Part shown: piece after piece, positions 11,763 to 26,289 of the stretch
Layout: the number at the start of each line of letters is the position of its first letter
Position numbering within the stretch: the first letter of the stretch is position 1
DNA from: Cheiracanthium punctorium
Taxonomy: Eukaryota > Arthropoda > Arachnida > Araneae > Cheiracanthiidae
Assembly (NCBI GenBank): GCA_038373885.1
Contig: JAWZYV010000069.1
Coordinates: forward strand, 62,001-126,000
Length of the DNA: 64,000 nucleotides
Reading direction: 5' to 3'
Program-made: the position numbers and the translations under genes
The notes under the pieces: model-generated
What the model saw: only the letters and a program-made list of their open reading frames with translations
The model's database searches: none
Told to the model about the DNA's origin: nothing

Positions 11763-14700
11763 CGGAAAAACCAAATAAACACTGGCTGTCTAAATGAGAA
11801 TTTATACAATCACTTAATGTAATACGAAGCTAATAAACATTTTTATCGCTAAGAATGTTTCATCTGAAAAGTGAATGTATTTTCCCTTAGAAGGAATATA
11901 AAAGAGATTAGCGCTATCCATAAATGGTTTTCTTTCCGGCGTGGTGCACGAATTAAACTTTTTGCTACATAAAACGATATGGATTTTTAAAACGTGTGTT
12001 CCGTTTTAAAACTTTAATTCGGAATTGGGGGATGGGTTTTCCAATAGGCGTAATACAATTTAAAAATTTAAAAAATACATAGATTATTCGGTGAGACACA
12101 ATCTTTTGTTTTTATTTGAAAGCTTACATTATGCTATTAAGTATGAAAAAATAATATGTCTATGTGAGCTCCACGACTTCTCTGTACATACCGCATTCTG
12201 TCAACCCAATTTTCTATCATTCTTTCACTTAAATTTCGTGTTATTTCACGAATAACACTTTCAATGTTGGTTTTTAATTGCTCAATTGTTATTGGATTAT
12301 CAGCATAAACTTGAGACTTGACATATCCCGAAAGAAAGAAATCACAAGGTGTTAAAGCACAAGACCTGAATAATGCCGTCCATGAATTCTTGTCAAATTT
12401 CTCTCAGTATTCACATACGAACACTGATTTTTTTTTACTACCAAAATAATTTTCTCACAGGAGACGTTTTCCTTTTAATTTTTTAATCATCTTGTCGCTT
12501 GGAAAACGTCTTAAGCAGGTTTGACTGTACGTTTTAGAAATTAATCCTAAGAATATATTTTTCCTAAATATTCTTCCTAGGGGACATATGGGGACAACTG
12601 CTCGAAGAAATGTAAGTGCCAAAATGGTGGATCATGTGATCCAGTGACTGGTGCTTGTCTTTGTCCACCAGGAATTCAAGGCAAGAGCTGCGAAGATGGA
12701 TGTCCCCCAGGTGAACATTAATTTTCCTAGTTATGTAATCAACATTCGTTCGACATTTGCAATTAAAAGTGTAGACTTTCAAATGCATATTCTATTTATG
12801 CAACTTTTTTTTACACATTTTCATAATTTTGACATTCTGTGTTTGAATTGGAAATAGACAGCTTCAGAAAGATCACCGCACTTGAACTTGAACTAGAGGT
12901 TCAACAAACACCCATCTCAGCATATCACCCCTTCTCGGAGTGGAATCTTTTTGTTTAAGATAGTTCCGCTTTTGAGAAGTGAACAGTACACCAGATGATT
13001 CAGCTTGTTTGATCCCAGGATTTCTTTAATACTATTGATATTTCCATTACGCTTCCAACCCTTATTTTCCTACCCATTACAATGTTAATTAAGGAGACTT
13101 GGCACCCGAAAATCTATAAAAACATCAATTTTTCATTTTTTGCTTAAAATTTAGTTCGACAAATGTAGTAAAAGAGAGTAAAATTTTGAAACGATCTGAT
13201 CATCATAAATGTAGTAAAAAAGGTTCTTAAATGTTGTAACTGTACTGATAGTTTAAACTACGTTTTAAATTGTTTTTTCCGAGTTTTAATTTTCTCACAA
13301 AATCTCAGTATTTAAGTGTTAAAACTTATATACTGAGATATATTCATCTAAAGATATATTCATCTGAGATATATTCATCTTAAATCTTTATTCATATAAA
13401 GATATATTCATCAATGAACATGAATTTTTTCTGCTCTTAACATAATTTCCTTAATAAAGATGGATTTTGCTATATCTTGATTAGATAAAATATTAAAAGG
13501 TAAAAAGTAAAAAGTAAATGAAATTTTGTTTTACCTGTGTTTTTCCATGAAAGTAAGCATCCCCCCTCCAGAAACAAATTCATTATTAGAAAAGTTCATC
13601 CCTAAAAGTGAAAAGCATACTACTATAATTATACCAAAAATTGATAAATAACACAGGAGAAGGAATTGGTTTAATTCTTAATATTTTTTATCTAATTTTA
13701 ACGATTTCTACCAAATGAATGTTTAATTTTCTTTTCTTGTCTTTTTGTTTGTTTGTTTGTTTAATGATTACCTTTTAATGATATGCACATATGATAAGTA
13801 GCAATCCTTAAACAAAAAGAAAATTCCCCAAAATTTGCCTCAAAAGATAAGTTACTGTGAATTTCGATAAACAACATAATTGAATCTACATAATTGAACA
13901 TTATCACTCATTTATCTCTCCCGGGATCGTTCACTGTTTTCCAAAATGTTTACATGAAAGTACTACAATAGATTTCTTCAGGATATTATTGTTATTGGGA
14001 GATACAGCAAAAGATGCTGCAGTATCCCCCAATTGAAAGGATTATATTACTACCACCACCAGAAGGACTTACTTCAGGACTTCTCAACTATAAAGCATTA
14101 AACTTCAACTCTAATGCTACATTATAATATACTGATAACTTTTTTATTCACTTTCTCTGCCAGGAACTTATGGTGAAAAGTGCGATCGAAAATGTCCTCA
14201 ACGTTGTCCTAGTGGTCGTTGTAACAAGCTGTTTGGTTACTGCGAATGTGAACCTGGCGTTTTTGGACCATTGTGTAATATCCCTTGTCCTCAAAATACT
14301 TTCGGACCAAACTGCCGAAGCCAGTGTAAGTGCTTCAAAGAACACACAGAGAAATGTAATTCAAAGGTAATATATATTCTGATTTTTTCAATGCTACATT
14401 ACATTTCATTTTGATTGTTTAAAAGTTAAGTTGCCTACCTACCTTGGGAGAGGATTTTATTTTAAAAACTAATATTCTTTATGTATGCATGGCTTTAAAG
14501 TATTATTAATCACCATTTCACGTCTTTAATGAGATAGAAATTTAAAAGATTTTTTTTTTCGTCAAAATAAATATATTGAACTAAAAATGTAGAATATTCT
14601 GCAATTTTTAATTTAAGTTTATATTTGAAAGGTCACGTGTGTGATAAAGGAATCGTCCCAAAATTTTATAAAGCACATTTTTCGCGAAATTTAAGCTTTA

Positions 14701-17700
14701 AATAAGATGCAATTAAAATCCAAAATAATGTAGGCAAAAAATTAAAAATCTATTTTTTCTTAAACCGAAAATATCGCTTTTAAGGTAGGCATGCACCTTA
14801 AGTATTTACGCTTATATAGGGTTGGTGTAAAGTACTTTCTGTCTCATTAAGGAGTGTAATGACCTAGTGCTCGCATAAATAAGGTAAAAAACGTCAGTCG
14901 TTTTTAATTTAATTTAATTTTAGTTTTACTGTCATTTACTTGATTGAAAGTGCAACAGGCGTAAGAAAAATACCCTTAATCTTTTACAGTACGATTAGAG
15001 TTCTCCAAAGCTATTTAAATAAGTTTAGCTAGAAAGTAATTCCAGCAATAAAACAGAAGGAGTCAAAATTAGACACAAATCGAATGCTAGCTCAATAACA
15101 CTTTCAAAAAAATGTTAATGAGTTATCATAGAATTCACCTGGTTGTTTCATTCTGAAAGAATAATATGCATTTAAAGTCAGTTTTGCTATTGCAAAACAA
15201 TAGTTTTAGTAATAAAATTCCTGTGTAAATTAAAAATGGCTGTGAAAGCCACATACTTAAAAAAGTACGTTCGTAAATTGATGATATATTATTTGTGGAA
15301 ATAGGTGCAAATCCGTAAATATATTAAGTCAAAATTTGAAAGGTCTTTAAACCATGAACAAATGTCATCTTGCGAACTGTATAGATGTCGTTTTTATGCA
15401 TTTCTTTATTTTTTTACTTTTTTCAAAAATCGAAATTACTTTTCTACTCACCCTATAAAATGCTAATTTTTAATTATATATCTTGATAAAACTATAAGAA
15501 GGTTATTTGAATCTTGTTAAATGGAAGGTAAGTCAAAATACAACGCTAAAGTTCAAGGGCAAATGATTTATATTTACCAAACATATAACGGTGAGTATCG
15601 TCTTAAATTTAATTTTAGCTAGGTGTAAGCAAAAGAGAAAAGAGGTTCAGTTTTTGACCGGTAAATGGCTTACCTATAATGTTGGTAATAACTTTCAAAA
15701 AGGTAACTATAAGGAAATGTCTGAATGTTCGTTGTCTGCTAGCTATGTTCTTGTTCCCTTTCACTGATATTGCATTTAGATATCGTAGTTATTAATAATT
15801 TCTTCTTCCCATACTAACCCAATGATTAGATAGTTATTCAAACTACCCAATAAGGATCTTGAAATTAATTTTGGTTCAGATATTTATGCTCCTTGAGCTT
15901 TTCGTTTACCCTTTACCGGATTTGCCTGAGCTGAGCTCGGGCAGGTAAATCGTTCCATTCTGGATTATCCCGAGTGCAGCTCGTGCAGTAGGAAATTTTT
16001 CATTTTTCACTTAATCTTTCCCGAATTATTTCGTTTTTCTTTCAAACACTTTTATTTACTTTTCTGACCACTAAATGGTAGCACTACATACCATTTAGGA
16101 GATCTTATATGAGAATAGTGTTATTATGTTTTAAAAATGTATATATGTTACGGTAAAAGTAATACACTGATGATTATATATAATAACCGGTAATTATGCA
16201 TAATCACCACTAAATATGGTAAATATGATAATTTTTTGAAATTTATGAAATTAACCGGTTTGTTTGCATAATTCCCAACTCGTAATGGTAAATGTGATAA
16301 ATATCATGACTGATTGGGCCAGTGCCAGTAGAATAGAGTGCAGTATTTTTTTTTTGTGTAGTTACCACTCTGAAGGACATTTCTTCGTTGGACACAATGG
16401 CATAAGACCCCACGAATTACAATATTTTATATTTTGCAATAAAAAAGTGAATAAATGGTTATTTTAAGTCACATACATTTATTTAACCTCAACAAAATTT
16501 GAATAAGAGACTGACAGGTGTTGTGAAATGAAAAAAATACAATTTACATGAACTTGTATAAAACAGTTGCACATAGAAAACAAACTGAAGTTGCATATAA
16601 AAAACAAGCTAAGCCTATATATTCATATTCAAGAGGAAAAAAAAAGCATTTTTTCAAATAACGTTAAATGCTATTACTACAAATTACTAAATATTTTAAG
16701 TTTACTTATTTAAGCATATTAGATTGTTATGACATTTAGAATTACAAAGTTTGCCAGATTTTTTACATTTGCACTTATCAGACTCGCATTGTCCCTTATA
16801 AACACATCGCTGATATCCCTGACCTCCAGAAAGAGATGTCTTTCTAACGCATTCTCGAAGTGATATTGCTATATCTGGAACATCGTCAAGCAAAATAAAT
16901 TTTTCTTCACAAATTGTGAATGGATTTCTGGTATACAACTGTGTAAGTCTTCCTTGTTTTGTTCCTAACTCATAAAACTCTTCATTTTGAACTTCTAATA
17001 GCACCGCTAATAAATTTCGGGGATCACTTCTTGCTGTGTCAACGTCTGGTATTCGTAGTTTCACTGTGTCACCAACTTTACCAGCAGGAAATTTAAGATT
17101 TGAAACCTTCAGAATTTTCTTTGCTTGTAATTCTAAACCTTCTTTAGCACTCATTCTACTTTTTCTGACTTGCTCTTGCCTGCTTAAAATATCTGTCTGG
17201 ATTAGAGCGACCGCTGCTTCATTCTCTTTCTGAGTCTTAAAATTAACTTCAGATGGAGATTCATTTTGAGATAGATCGTTATTGCCCATATTAGAAACAT
17301 TTTCTCTTTCGCTATTGGTGTTTTCGGAAGCATTATTAACTGTCTCGATTAATGCCTGAAGCTCTTCTTCAGTTCTAAGATGTTCGATAGAGTCATTCGG
17401 TAAAGAAGACGTGTTCAAGCCAAATTTTCAGGCGTCCCAAACATTGCTTCAAAAGGGAAACACTTGATGCCTTCATGAAATGCTCTATTTTTCATCAGTT
17501 GCACAAAACGTAACCCTTCTGACCATTTATTGGTGTGATTGCTTTCCAACCGCAAGAACTTAGAATATTTTAAATATCCTGGTTTGCATGTTCAACCGAA
17601 TCTTGAGTCTGGCTGTGCCTAGGTTTTCCGTGCACAATTTTCAGATCCGGTCACATTGCACAAGCTTCTTCTACGACTTTGTTACTAAACTCACAATCGT

Positions 17701-20700
17701 TGTCACTTTGCAGTACACTGGGGGCTCCAAATATAGTAAAAATATCAATTAGGTGATATGCAACCTCTTCTGCACGTTTGCGTTTTAGGGCACGCAATTG
17801 TACGAACTTCATCAAGTGGTCTTGCCAGACAAATATAAAATTAAAGTCATTATCTGGTTTCGACTGCATGTCAGTTAGCTCCACCGGGCATCTTGAGTTC
17901 ATCTGTTGAAAGACCATTGGCTTTACAACAAGTCCTTTAAGAACCTTAGTTTTTTTTTTTTTTTGGACAAATTTCACACAAATTTTTTGAAATTCTTTTA
18001 ACATCATGTTTCTACCACCATGACCTATTGATAAGTGTACCTCATGATTTGTGGTAAAAAATTCATCAAAGTACACAGAAAATCTAACATTGGAGCTGTC
18101 TTTACGGGAAAGATAAGTCTTTCAACATAACCTACTTTCATTACATCGTATCTTTTTAGTCTTTGATAATGTTCCGGGTTTTCCCACTGTTTTTGTTTTT
18201 ACTATCATTCACTTCTTTCAACAAATCATCATAGCTTTCTTTCGTCAGAAAACTACCGTTTGCTTTCAATATAAATAATATTAACTAATTTGGAGTTAAA
18301 ACGCTCAAACATACGAGCCATTATTCAATATTTTATAATATACGACAGGGTAGCGAAAAAACATCTAGATGCAACGAAATGAGAACAACTACTGAAATCA
18401 CGTGGTTGTCAAGTGTTGATAGAAGCCAAGCAGTTGCGCAAACTGAGCGAATTTTAATAAAGTTAGGGACTTTTATCACATTTACCATTACGAGTTGGGA
18501 ATTATGCAAAGAAACCGATTAATTTGATAAATCTTCAAAACTTTATCATATTTACCAAATTTAGTGGTGATTATGCATAATTACCGGTTATTATATATAA
18601 TCACCGGATTAATCACATTTACTGTAACATATATATCAAAGTATGCATTAAAAATTTACATTTTTTTTGGCCCTCCAACTTGAAAAAAATTGAACCGGCA
18701 AGGGGTTAAAATTCCTTGTTACTCGTATATAAGTTTCAACTGACATTGACAAAATATGGTGTTGCAGATATATTAATGTTGGCATTTTATGAAACAGTAT
18801 TTTAAAATTTTTATTAATTTAATTATAATATGCAAGTCTGTGTATATATTTATTTCTAGACAGTGCCACAAAGTGGAAATTTAACATGGGCTATAGATTT
18901 TTTTGGCTGATTTACGTCTTTTATTTCTCCATTAATAATCAGTAACCCTACCTATTCTACCTATATCCACTTGTGTACCCCAGTAAAACACGACAGCTAT
19001 GCTATTCTCAATACGATGTAATTCTATTATAAATATAAATCCACAATGTAATGAGACAGGAAAATTAATTTTTTATTTACAGATATTTGATTTTTAGGCT
19101 GGCACTATAGAATGGGTTAAATGATTTTAATTTAACCATGTGGCTTTTCTCTTCGAAACTCTATTGCAAATAGTAAATTGTGTATTTTAAAAATGACTTT
19201 AAACAATTACTTTAATTGTAAAATAAAATAATCTAAATTTGAAATATCGTATTTTTAAGAAGCATGCTACTTCTAGTCTGTTAAAAACAGTTTATTAGTA
19301 CTTTTAACAACTGCAAATAACTATGATTTGTTATTAATAAAATATATAATAAAATAAAAAACATGATATGGAGATAAGATACTCAGATAAGATAGGGCAT
19401 TGTGATATTTCTAGATTGAATATAAAAATACCTTCCTCATGTTGTAACATGTTTTAAGCATAATTTTCACTGTTATTATCAATGTTATTTTCACTGTTAT
19501 TCCTGAAAGCAAAACCAATACAATAATTATTCTGACTTAGCAAAAAACTAATTAATATTATTTGTGTTCGTAAAACTATAAAAAATACATTTTTTCAAAT
19601 ACAAAGGAAAAAAAATCACAGAAAATCTCAAACAGTATCAACTCATTCCATTTCAGCTGACATTTTTTTTCTTCTGCTCAGCTATACTATTATGCTTCAT
19701 GTTTACTAACATATTTGCTATGTAGTTGATTCTTGCCAAAAACTGCAAAATTCCGTTATTCTTCAGACAGGGAAATGTGAATGTAAAGTGGGTTTCACCG
19801 GCGCAAAGTGTGAAACTGAATGCCCGCCAAACCGGTGGGGAGAAACTTGCCAGAACCCTTGCAACTGTCCCGCCGGTACCATCTGTAACCCGGGGAACGG
19901 AGATTGCATGAAGGAATGTCCACCGGGATTAAATGGAACTAATTGTGATCAAGGTATGTAAACCATAGTGCTTGTTTGCTATCAGTACAAGTGTGTTCCT
20001 TGCTCTACCAGATTGGTAAGTATTTCTTAAGAATTATAAAAGGATTTTTCTTCATAAGACATTTTATTTTCCGTCATGTCTTTCACGATATGCATAATTT
20101 AAATGTACAGTAGACCCCCTATAACACTGCGAAAAAAATGTGAGCCGGAGACTCGTACAGCACGGTAAAATGAGACACGTGATCTGATTTTATTACACTT
20201 TAGTTCCAGTAATTAATATACCTTTTGAATGGCAACACTAAACGTCATTTTGTTTCTATTCGAAGGTATGCAAATAAGTTTTGCAGCGATTATACAGAGC
20301 AGTTCGCACTCCAAATGGAGCATATCTCAGGACCCCTACAACAGGGATCCCTATAACACGGAACATATCTACCGTGTTATAGTTCGGTCTACTGTATTTG
20401 CTATAAATTAAGATACATCTATGAATAATTTAAGTATTATTTCCTCTTTTAAATGTCTATCCCCAGTGAGACTATTTTTAAATATATATGCTTTAAATGG
20501 TAATATGCATTTTCTTAATGAAAAGTATTTAAATACAGTAAGTGTTACGGTTTTAAAAAAAAGAGTAAGAAAAAATACCCATTTCTTTGAAAGTGTGATT
20601 TTTATTCAAAGAAATCTATCAACCTAGTTTTCATTTGCATTTCTGTTTTATTCGATCAGGAATGGTTGCGAGACGAGACAGCCCTTTCGCTCGTCTCCCA

Positions 20701-22027
20701 GCTATCCTACATTCAATTTCTACAATTTTTGCAAATTATTTTAACAATTTATAGACATAACTATATCATCATAAAGGTATATGGATATGATTATTAATTT
20801 CAAAATTCTTTTTTGAAGCTGATCTAAGCAAGAAAGATTATGCTCGAGATGGACGCGAGACGAAAAATAGTCCGGTCTCGTCTCGCGAAATAGCCGCAAA
20901 TCTTTGTCTTGTCCCCTAAAATTCCTATATTGCAATGATAAAAACGACTGTCTAGTCTCGCAAAAGAGTGGTAAATGTCTGTCTCGTCTCAACTCGCACC
21001 CATCCCTAGATTTGCCTCCAGGCCTGGACTGGGAAGTAGGGGCCCGCCCGTCTCAGGAGAAGGGGGGCCCGGGTTATTGTATAACCGATAAATTATAGGA
21101 TGTGTTAACTTTCGGGGTATGGGGGGAGGCATGGTGTTATTATTAATTAATATGCGTCATTCATATGAATTAATCCCTTGTTCATTCGGGAATCCTCTCT
21201 CAAAACATTTTGAGAACTACATATAAAATAAAGTGTTTTGAAGCCTTTTGGGGCGCAAATGCAGCTGCAAAAAAATTTCTGTGTCAAACTTCATTAAGTG
21301 CTATCAGTATAGCACTTTTTTTATTTTCTTTTTTCTGTTTGGGGGTCCGCCCTCAGCAGGTAGGGCCCGCCGAGGGGGGGGGGCATCCGTCTGCAGACAG
21401 TCAGACACCCTGGCCAGTCCGGGCCTGTTTGCCTCTGAGTTGATAAAAGCAGCAAAACAATAAATAAAAATGGATGAGTTATTTTTAGGCTATTTCGATT
21501 TCGTAATTATATAGGCCATTTTCTTTGATTCTCAAAATCTTCCTCTTTTTTTAACAGCCTGTCCTGAAGGAACTTACGGAGCTAATTGCCTTAAAATTTG
21601 CTTATGTGGCATGAGGGAATGTGATCCAGCTACAGGAATGTGTCTGTGCGATGCAGGAAAAACGGGCCCACACTGTACTCAAAGTAAGTCTACTCGTTTT
21701 TGTTCGTCGATCAGTGGCGGATTTAGCTCTTGAGAGGCCAGAGGCGCAACCAATTGAGAAAGGGTGACGCCCATTACTCTTAGCGACAAGTTGGGAAACT
21801 CAGGATATGTATGTCAGGAGCGAGAAATTTGTGGGCACTTTCAATATTGTAACTGCCTAGAAAACACGCAAGGAGTTTGTCGATAGGTCGCCGGTCCTTC
21901 TGCAAAGTATGAGAAATAATAAAGATCCAGTTTAACCTCAACCAGCCTCGACTGCGATTCTTTCGGAAAAGACGAAGTCATTGTAAAGAGAGTGTCCCGA
22001 ACATTCTTCACATACATATATATATAT

Positions 22028-22073
<46 letters not shown>

Positions 22074-25000
22074 TATACATAATATGTGTGTGCGTGTGTG
22101 TGAGTAATGTATGTTTTATTTCTTCTCAAGTTCTTCTAAGTTAATTGCTAGACACAAGGTCGCCGATTCTGGGTTCTTTCCAGACTCCAGTGTACTAAAA
22201 CTAAAAAGCAGTAAGAAATAGTATACAACATGTGCCCACGCATTTGTAACCCCGGATGCAGGTCATGTAAAATAATATAAGTGATTCGATTAGAGATGAG
22301 AGACAGGCGGAGTTATGTCCTATCGTCCCACGTGGTATCATGAGCGTAAATACGCCTGCACCTCGAAAATCGAGGGATGTCTGCCACTGCAGCTGCTTAA
22401 TTAATCCATGCGCATTTTCGTACCCGTCTCCCCTCCCCTCTTTCACTCTATATCTATCTTCTATATAAATACTAGCTACGTGCCCGTTCTTCGCACGGTA
22501 GGACACGAAAATTTTCCTTACATGTGTAATTCGAAATTATTCGTGATGTGGAATTAAAAAAAAAAAAGAGCAAACTTATTTGACTCTTAATGTAAAGTTT
22601 GTGTCATGAGTACTAACCTGATCATTGCAGTATAATGACTCAAAAAACTACGTCAGTGTCATTCACTATCAAAAAAGTGGAAAGCTTAATGGTTTGCAGA
22701 GAACTCCTGGCTTTCAAAATGTCTTATTTCTACATCATACTGTTTTTTAGGCTCAAGCTGTAGCATTAAATACCTAAGACACTACATGAAATGGAGCACC
22801 ATTTATTTCTTTCCGAACATGTACCATATAAGGAAAGTATTGTAATCATGAAAAAATTCGACTTCGAGATTTTGGTGTATTTACACGTTTTGAGGTCTTC
22901 TGAATTCATTTATGCTATTTTCAAGAGATGTTTTTAAAATAGCTGCGCACCCGCTCTTCATACGGGAAGAAGGAAATATTTTACTACTAAAATCGTATCT
23001 GCATGTGACAAAACAGAATTTCATTTTTTAAAAAGTTCAAGTAATCTCCTCTGTTGAAATTACTGCGGGATATATTAACGCAAATTAGAATTACTTTTCA
23101 TTTAGTTGGTTGTAAGACAACCGTTGAAAAAGGATAAACACTTTTAATTTCATGAAATATTTATTAACGTGGTACATTGCGATTTGTTCATATTATCTTT
23201 ACAAATCTAATAATACTACCTATTACGTACATTAATACTATCTATACTCGCTTCTCCCTCTTCAAGGCTCCCTTAAAAGAAACAGCTTAGATTATTTGGC
23301 CTCAATGGGATCTTTTGATTCTGTGGCGATTCTTTTCAATTAACGCATTAGCATAAATAATAATCATTTCACATAATGGTTGACATTAAAGAAACTCTCC
23401 ATATATATTTAATTTATACATAGTTTTATAAGATTGGCGTATTTAGCGCCGCAAACCATTTCATCTGTGGGGAGAAAATATCCAAGGGGTGCCATTTTAA
23501 ATATCCAATAGCGATATCTTTTATATCCTCCATAGTCCTGTGTGGAGCTACTTATTCCCATTTTAATTGTGACAGGACGTTAGAGTTGCACAGTTTACAA
23601 ATTTCACTCATTTTTTTTAATTTATGACGTCACTGTTTGACTGCCGTAAAGGATACCCCGGAAGATTGAGGGAGTTAATTTCGATATTTCGCATAATTGT
23701 TTTCAAACGGTATCATTAAAACTTTGCGTGACCTTTATGGAGGAACTTAATTCAACGTTAAAATAAAACTATACTCGCAACCTGCATGCGTATGTTAAGC
23801 AACGCCTGCGCTAAATTAAATGCCAAAAACAAAAATAATAAAGAGAAAAATTTTAATATATCGCGCTTTGAAACGAACTTTGTAACTTTTAAAATGAACA
23901 TTTTCAGCGCCGTGAAAACATTTCAATTTTTAAATAAGCACCGGATTAAAATACCACTTCTAATAATAATAATCGTGAATTTCTTAGTTTATTTCTACAG
24001 TAAATTTTAATCAAAATATCTTCTCCCTGTGTTGAAAATAGAGCTGGAATAAATGAGTTAGAATTATGGCGTAATTTTTACGTATCTTAAAGCATTTGAC
24101 GTCATAGATCCTCACTTGCGAATTGAAATTCTGATATCCCATTTAAAAACTCGATTGGTTGAAAAAACCCTTTTTTCTAATCCTTTATGTGGCAACAACC
24201 GAACATAAATTCTCGTGCCGTGATCGCAATGTAATGAATGGCGTAAGATCGCGTTGATGCTATTAAATTCTAAACATTAGGCTGCATTAAAATTCGTAAA
24301 AAATCATCTAATTTACATAATTTTTTCGTTTTTATTTTAAAAGAGGGAGAAAAGAATGTTTCACGATTTGTCAGAATATCTAAAAGTTATGACGGATAGA
24401 ATTCAAGATGCGACAGTTTTAAAATTATTTTACGAAAAAAAATCGCGAAGCAGATGTTTAGTAAAAAAATTCCGAAAAATCGGTAAATCATGTTACGTAT
24501 TCAGAACAAACTGTTTTTAAAAGAAAATTTCCTCCTCTATCCGATGATACAAATGCCTTTTTGCTGCGAGCGTAATTTCCGCCGTTATTACGAATTAGGC
24601 GAGAAAAAATGCCGAAAATCGCATAAAACATAAAAAAAAAAAAAATCTAGGTCGAATTTTGAAAAAATCACTTCGAGGTGCACAACTACATATTTACATC
24701 TTCCCGAATACCAAATTTGGTGTTTCTAGGTGTAGCCGTTTGTCCGTAACGCTGCCGACAGACACACACACACACAGACACCTTCTTTTATAATAAGTAG
24801 AGAAAACAGAGTGTAAATTGTCCGTTTGTCTGTCTGTCTGTCTGTGTCTCGCGTAGCTCCGAAACGGGTGATCGTAGACCTACCAAATTTCGTACGGAAA
24901 TTCTCCAAGACGGGTCTCGACACACCTCGAAGCGATTTTTTCGAAATTCAAATTAGAAAATGTTTTATTTTATGTTTTGTCCGATTTTTAGCGATTTTTC

Positions 25001-26252
25001 TTGCGTAATACATAATAACGCCGGTACTTGCACTCGCAAGAAAACGATATTTACATCATCTTATAGAGGAGAAAATTTTCTTTTAAAAACTGTTTGTTCG
25101 GACTGTGTAACATAATTTGCAGATTTTTGGGAATTTTTCAAATAAAATTAAGTTTGACGCTGACTTTCGTAAAATATTTTTAAAACTGCTGCACCTTGAA
25201 TTCTATCTGTCATAATTTTTTTATATTTCGGCAAAAGACGGAGCACACAATTCGCCCAATTTTAAAAGAACGGAGGAAAAATATAAATTAGGAGAATTTT
25301 TACGAATTTTTAAGTAAAGAAGGATTTTTATTTCAGTAGCACCTGCTTATAAATTTCGGTTTGATATCTTGCGGTTTGGTTGTCATGGATACAGTAACAA
25401 AGATTAAAATTGCCAGTTTAAAAAAATAAATAAAAACGGGTCCCGCGCCATATCTCGAAGCGATTTTTTGCGAAATTCGAATTAAAACATCTGTTGTTTA
25501 TTGCCTTAATGCGCCAAATACTACTGTTATTGTATAACTAAAAGTCAAAGCCCGTTGTGAAGCAATTACAACGAGCGCTCTTCTGAAAACGTGAAAAAAG
25601 TTTCTCATTCCAAAGATTTCGTTTTGTGTGCATAGTTATTCTTATGTCCAAGCAGACGATTTCTTTGTTTGGCTAGATTTCCTTTTATAAATACTGGATT
25701 TATTTGTGAGAAGAAAAATTAAACTGCATAATCTAGAAAAACAATTTTAAAGCCTTTATAAATAGCGCAGTCTTATCTCTTATCTCTTTTCTTTTTGTAA
25801 AGGGTTGCAAGAGAGGGTGACGTATTTTTAAAATAAAAAAAAAATGTCCATTTCATGTAGTGTCTGAGGTATTTAACGCTAAAACGTGAACCTAAAAGAC
25901 AGCATGTCTGCGGAAATAAGACATTTTGAAAGTGAGAAGTTCACTGCAAACGATCCATTTTCACTTTTTTGATACCAAATGGCGCTGACATAGTCTTTTC
26001 TTTTTGTGTGTGTCATTATATTGCAATGATCTCAGGTTATTACATATATGACGCAAATTTTAAGTCAAGAGTGAAATAATTTTGCTTTTTCTAGATTCCA
26101 CATCACTGGAATTAATTCGAATTACACATGTGAGGAAATTTTTCGTTTCCTACCGTGCGAAGAACGGGCACGCAGCTAGTTGTAACATAAAGATAATGTT
26201 CAATAAACCGTTTTACCCGCCTTAACTCTGAAACTTTACTGGAAAATCTGAC

Positions 26253-26289
<37 letters not shown>

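Larger units (their letters stand above)
8391..12580 (+). other. Intron between exons 2 and 3
   Basis: 4.19 kb. It contains the second copy of a dispersed repeat (9275-9405), a degenerate AT-rich repeat block (11130-11420), long T and GT tracts, and a mariner-like transposase tail at 12137-12420. No host coding sequence was seen between the exons; the two halves of repeat 2 join directly across it. Confidence 0.7.
14367..19766 (+). other. Intron between exons 4 and 5, carrying a Ginger-type transposon
   Basis: 5.4 kb, phase 0, splitting EGF repeat 4. The main content is the 2.5-kb element at 16146-18629. The flanks (14367-16145 and 18630-19766) are AT-rich, and I recognise nothing in them. 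Confidence 0.7.
19954..21557 (+). other. Intron between exons 5 and 6, mostly MITEs
   Basis: 1.6 kb. Three short non-autonomous DNA elements (20108-20394, 20657-21008 and 21019-21427) account for about two thirds of it. The remainder shows no signal. Confidence 0.7.
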
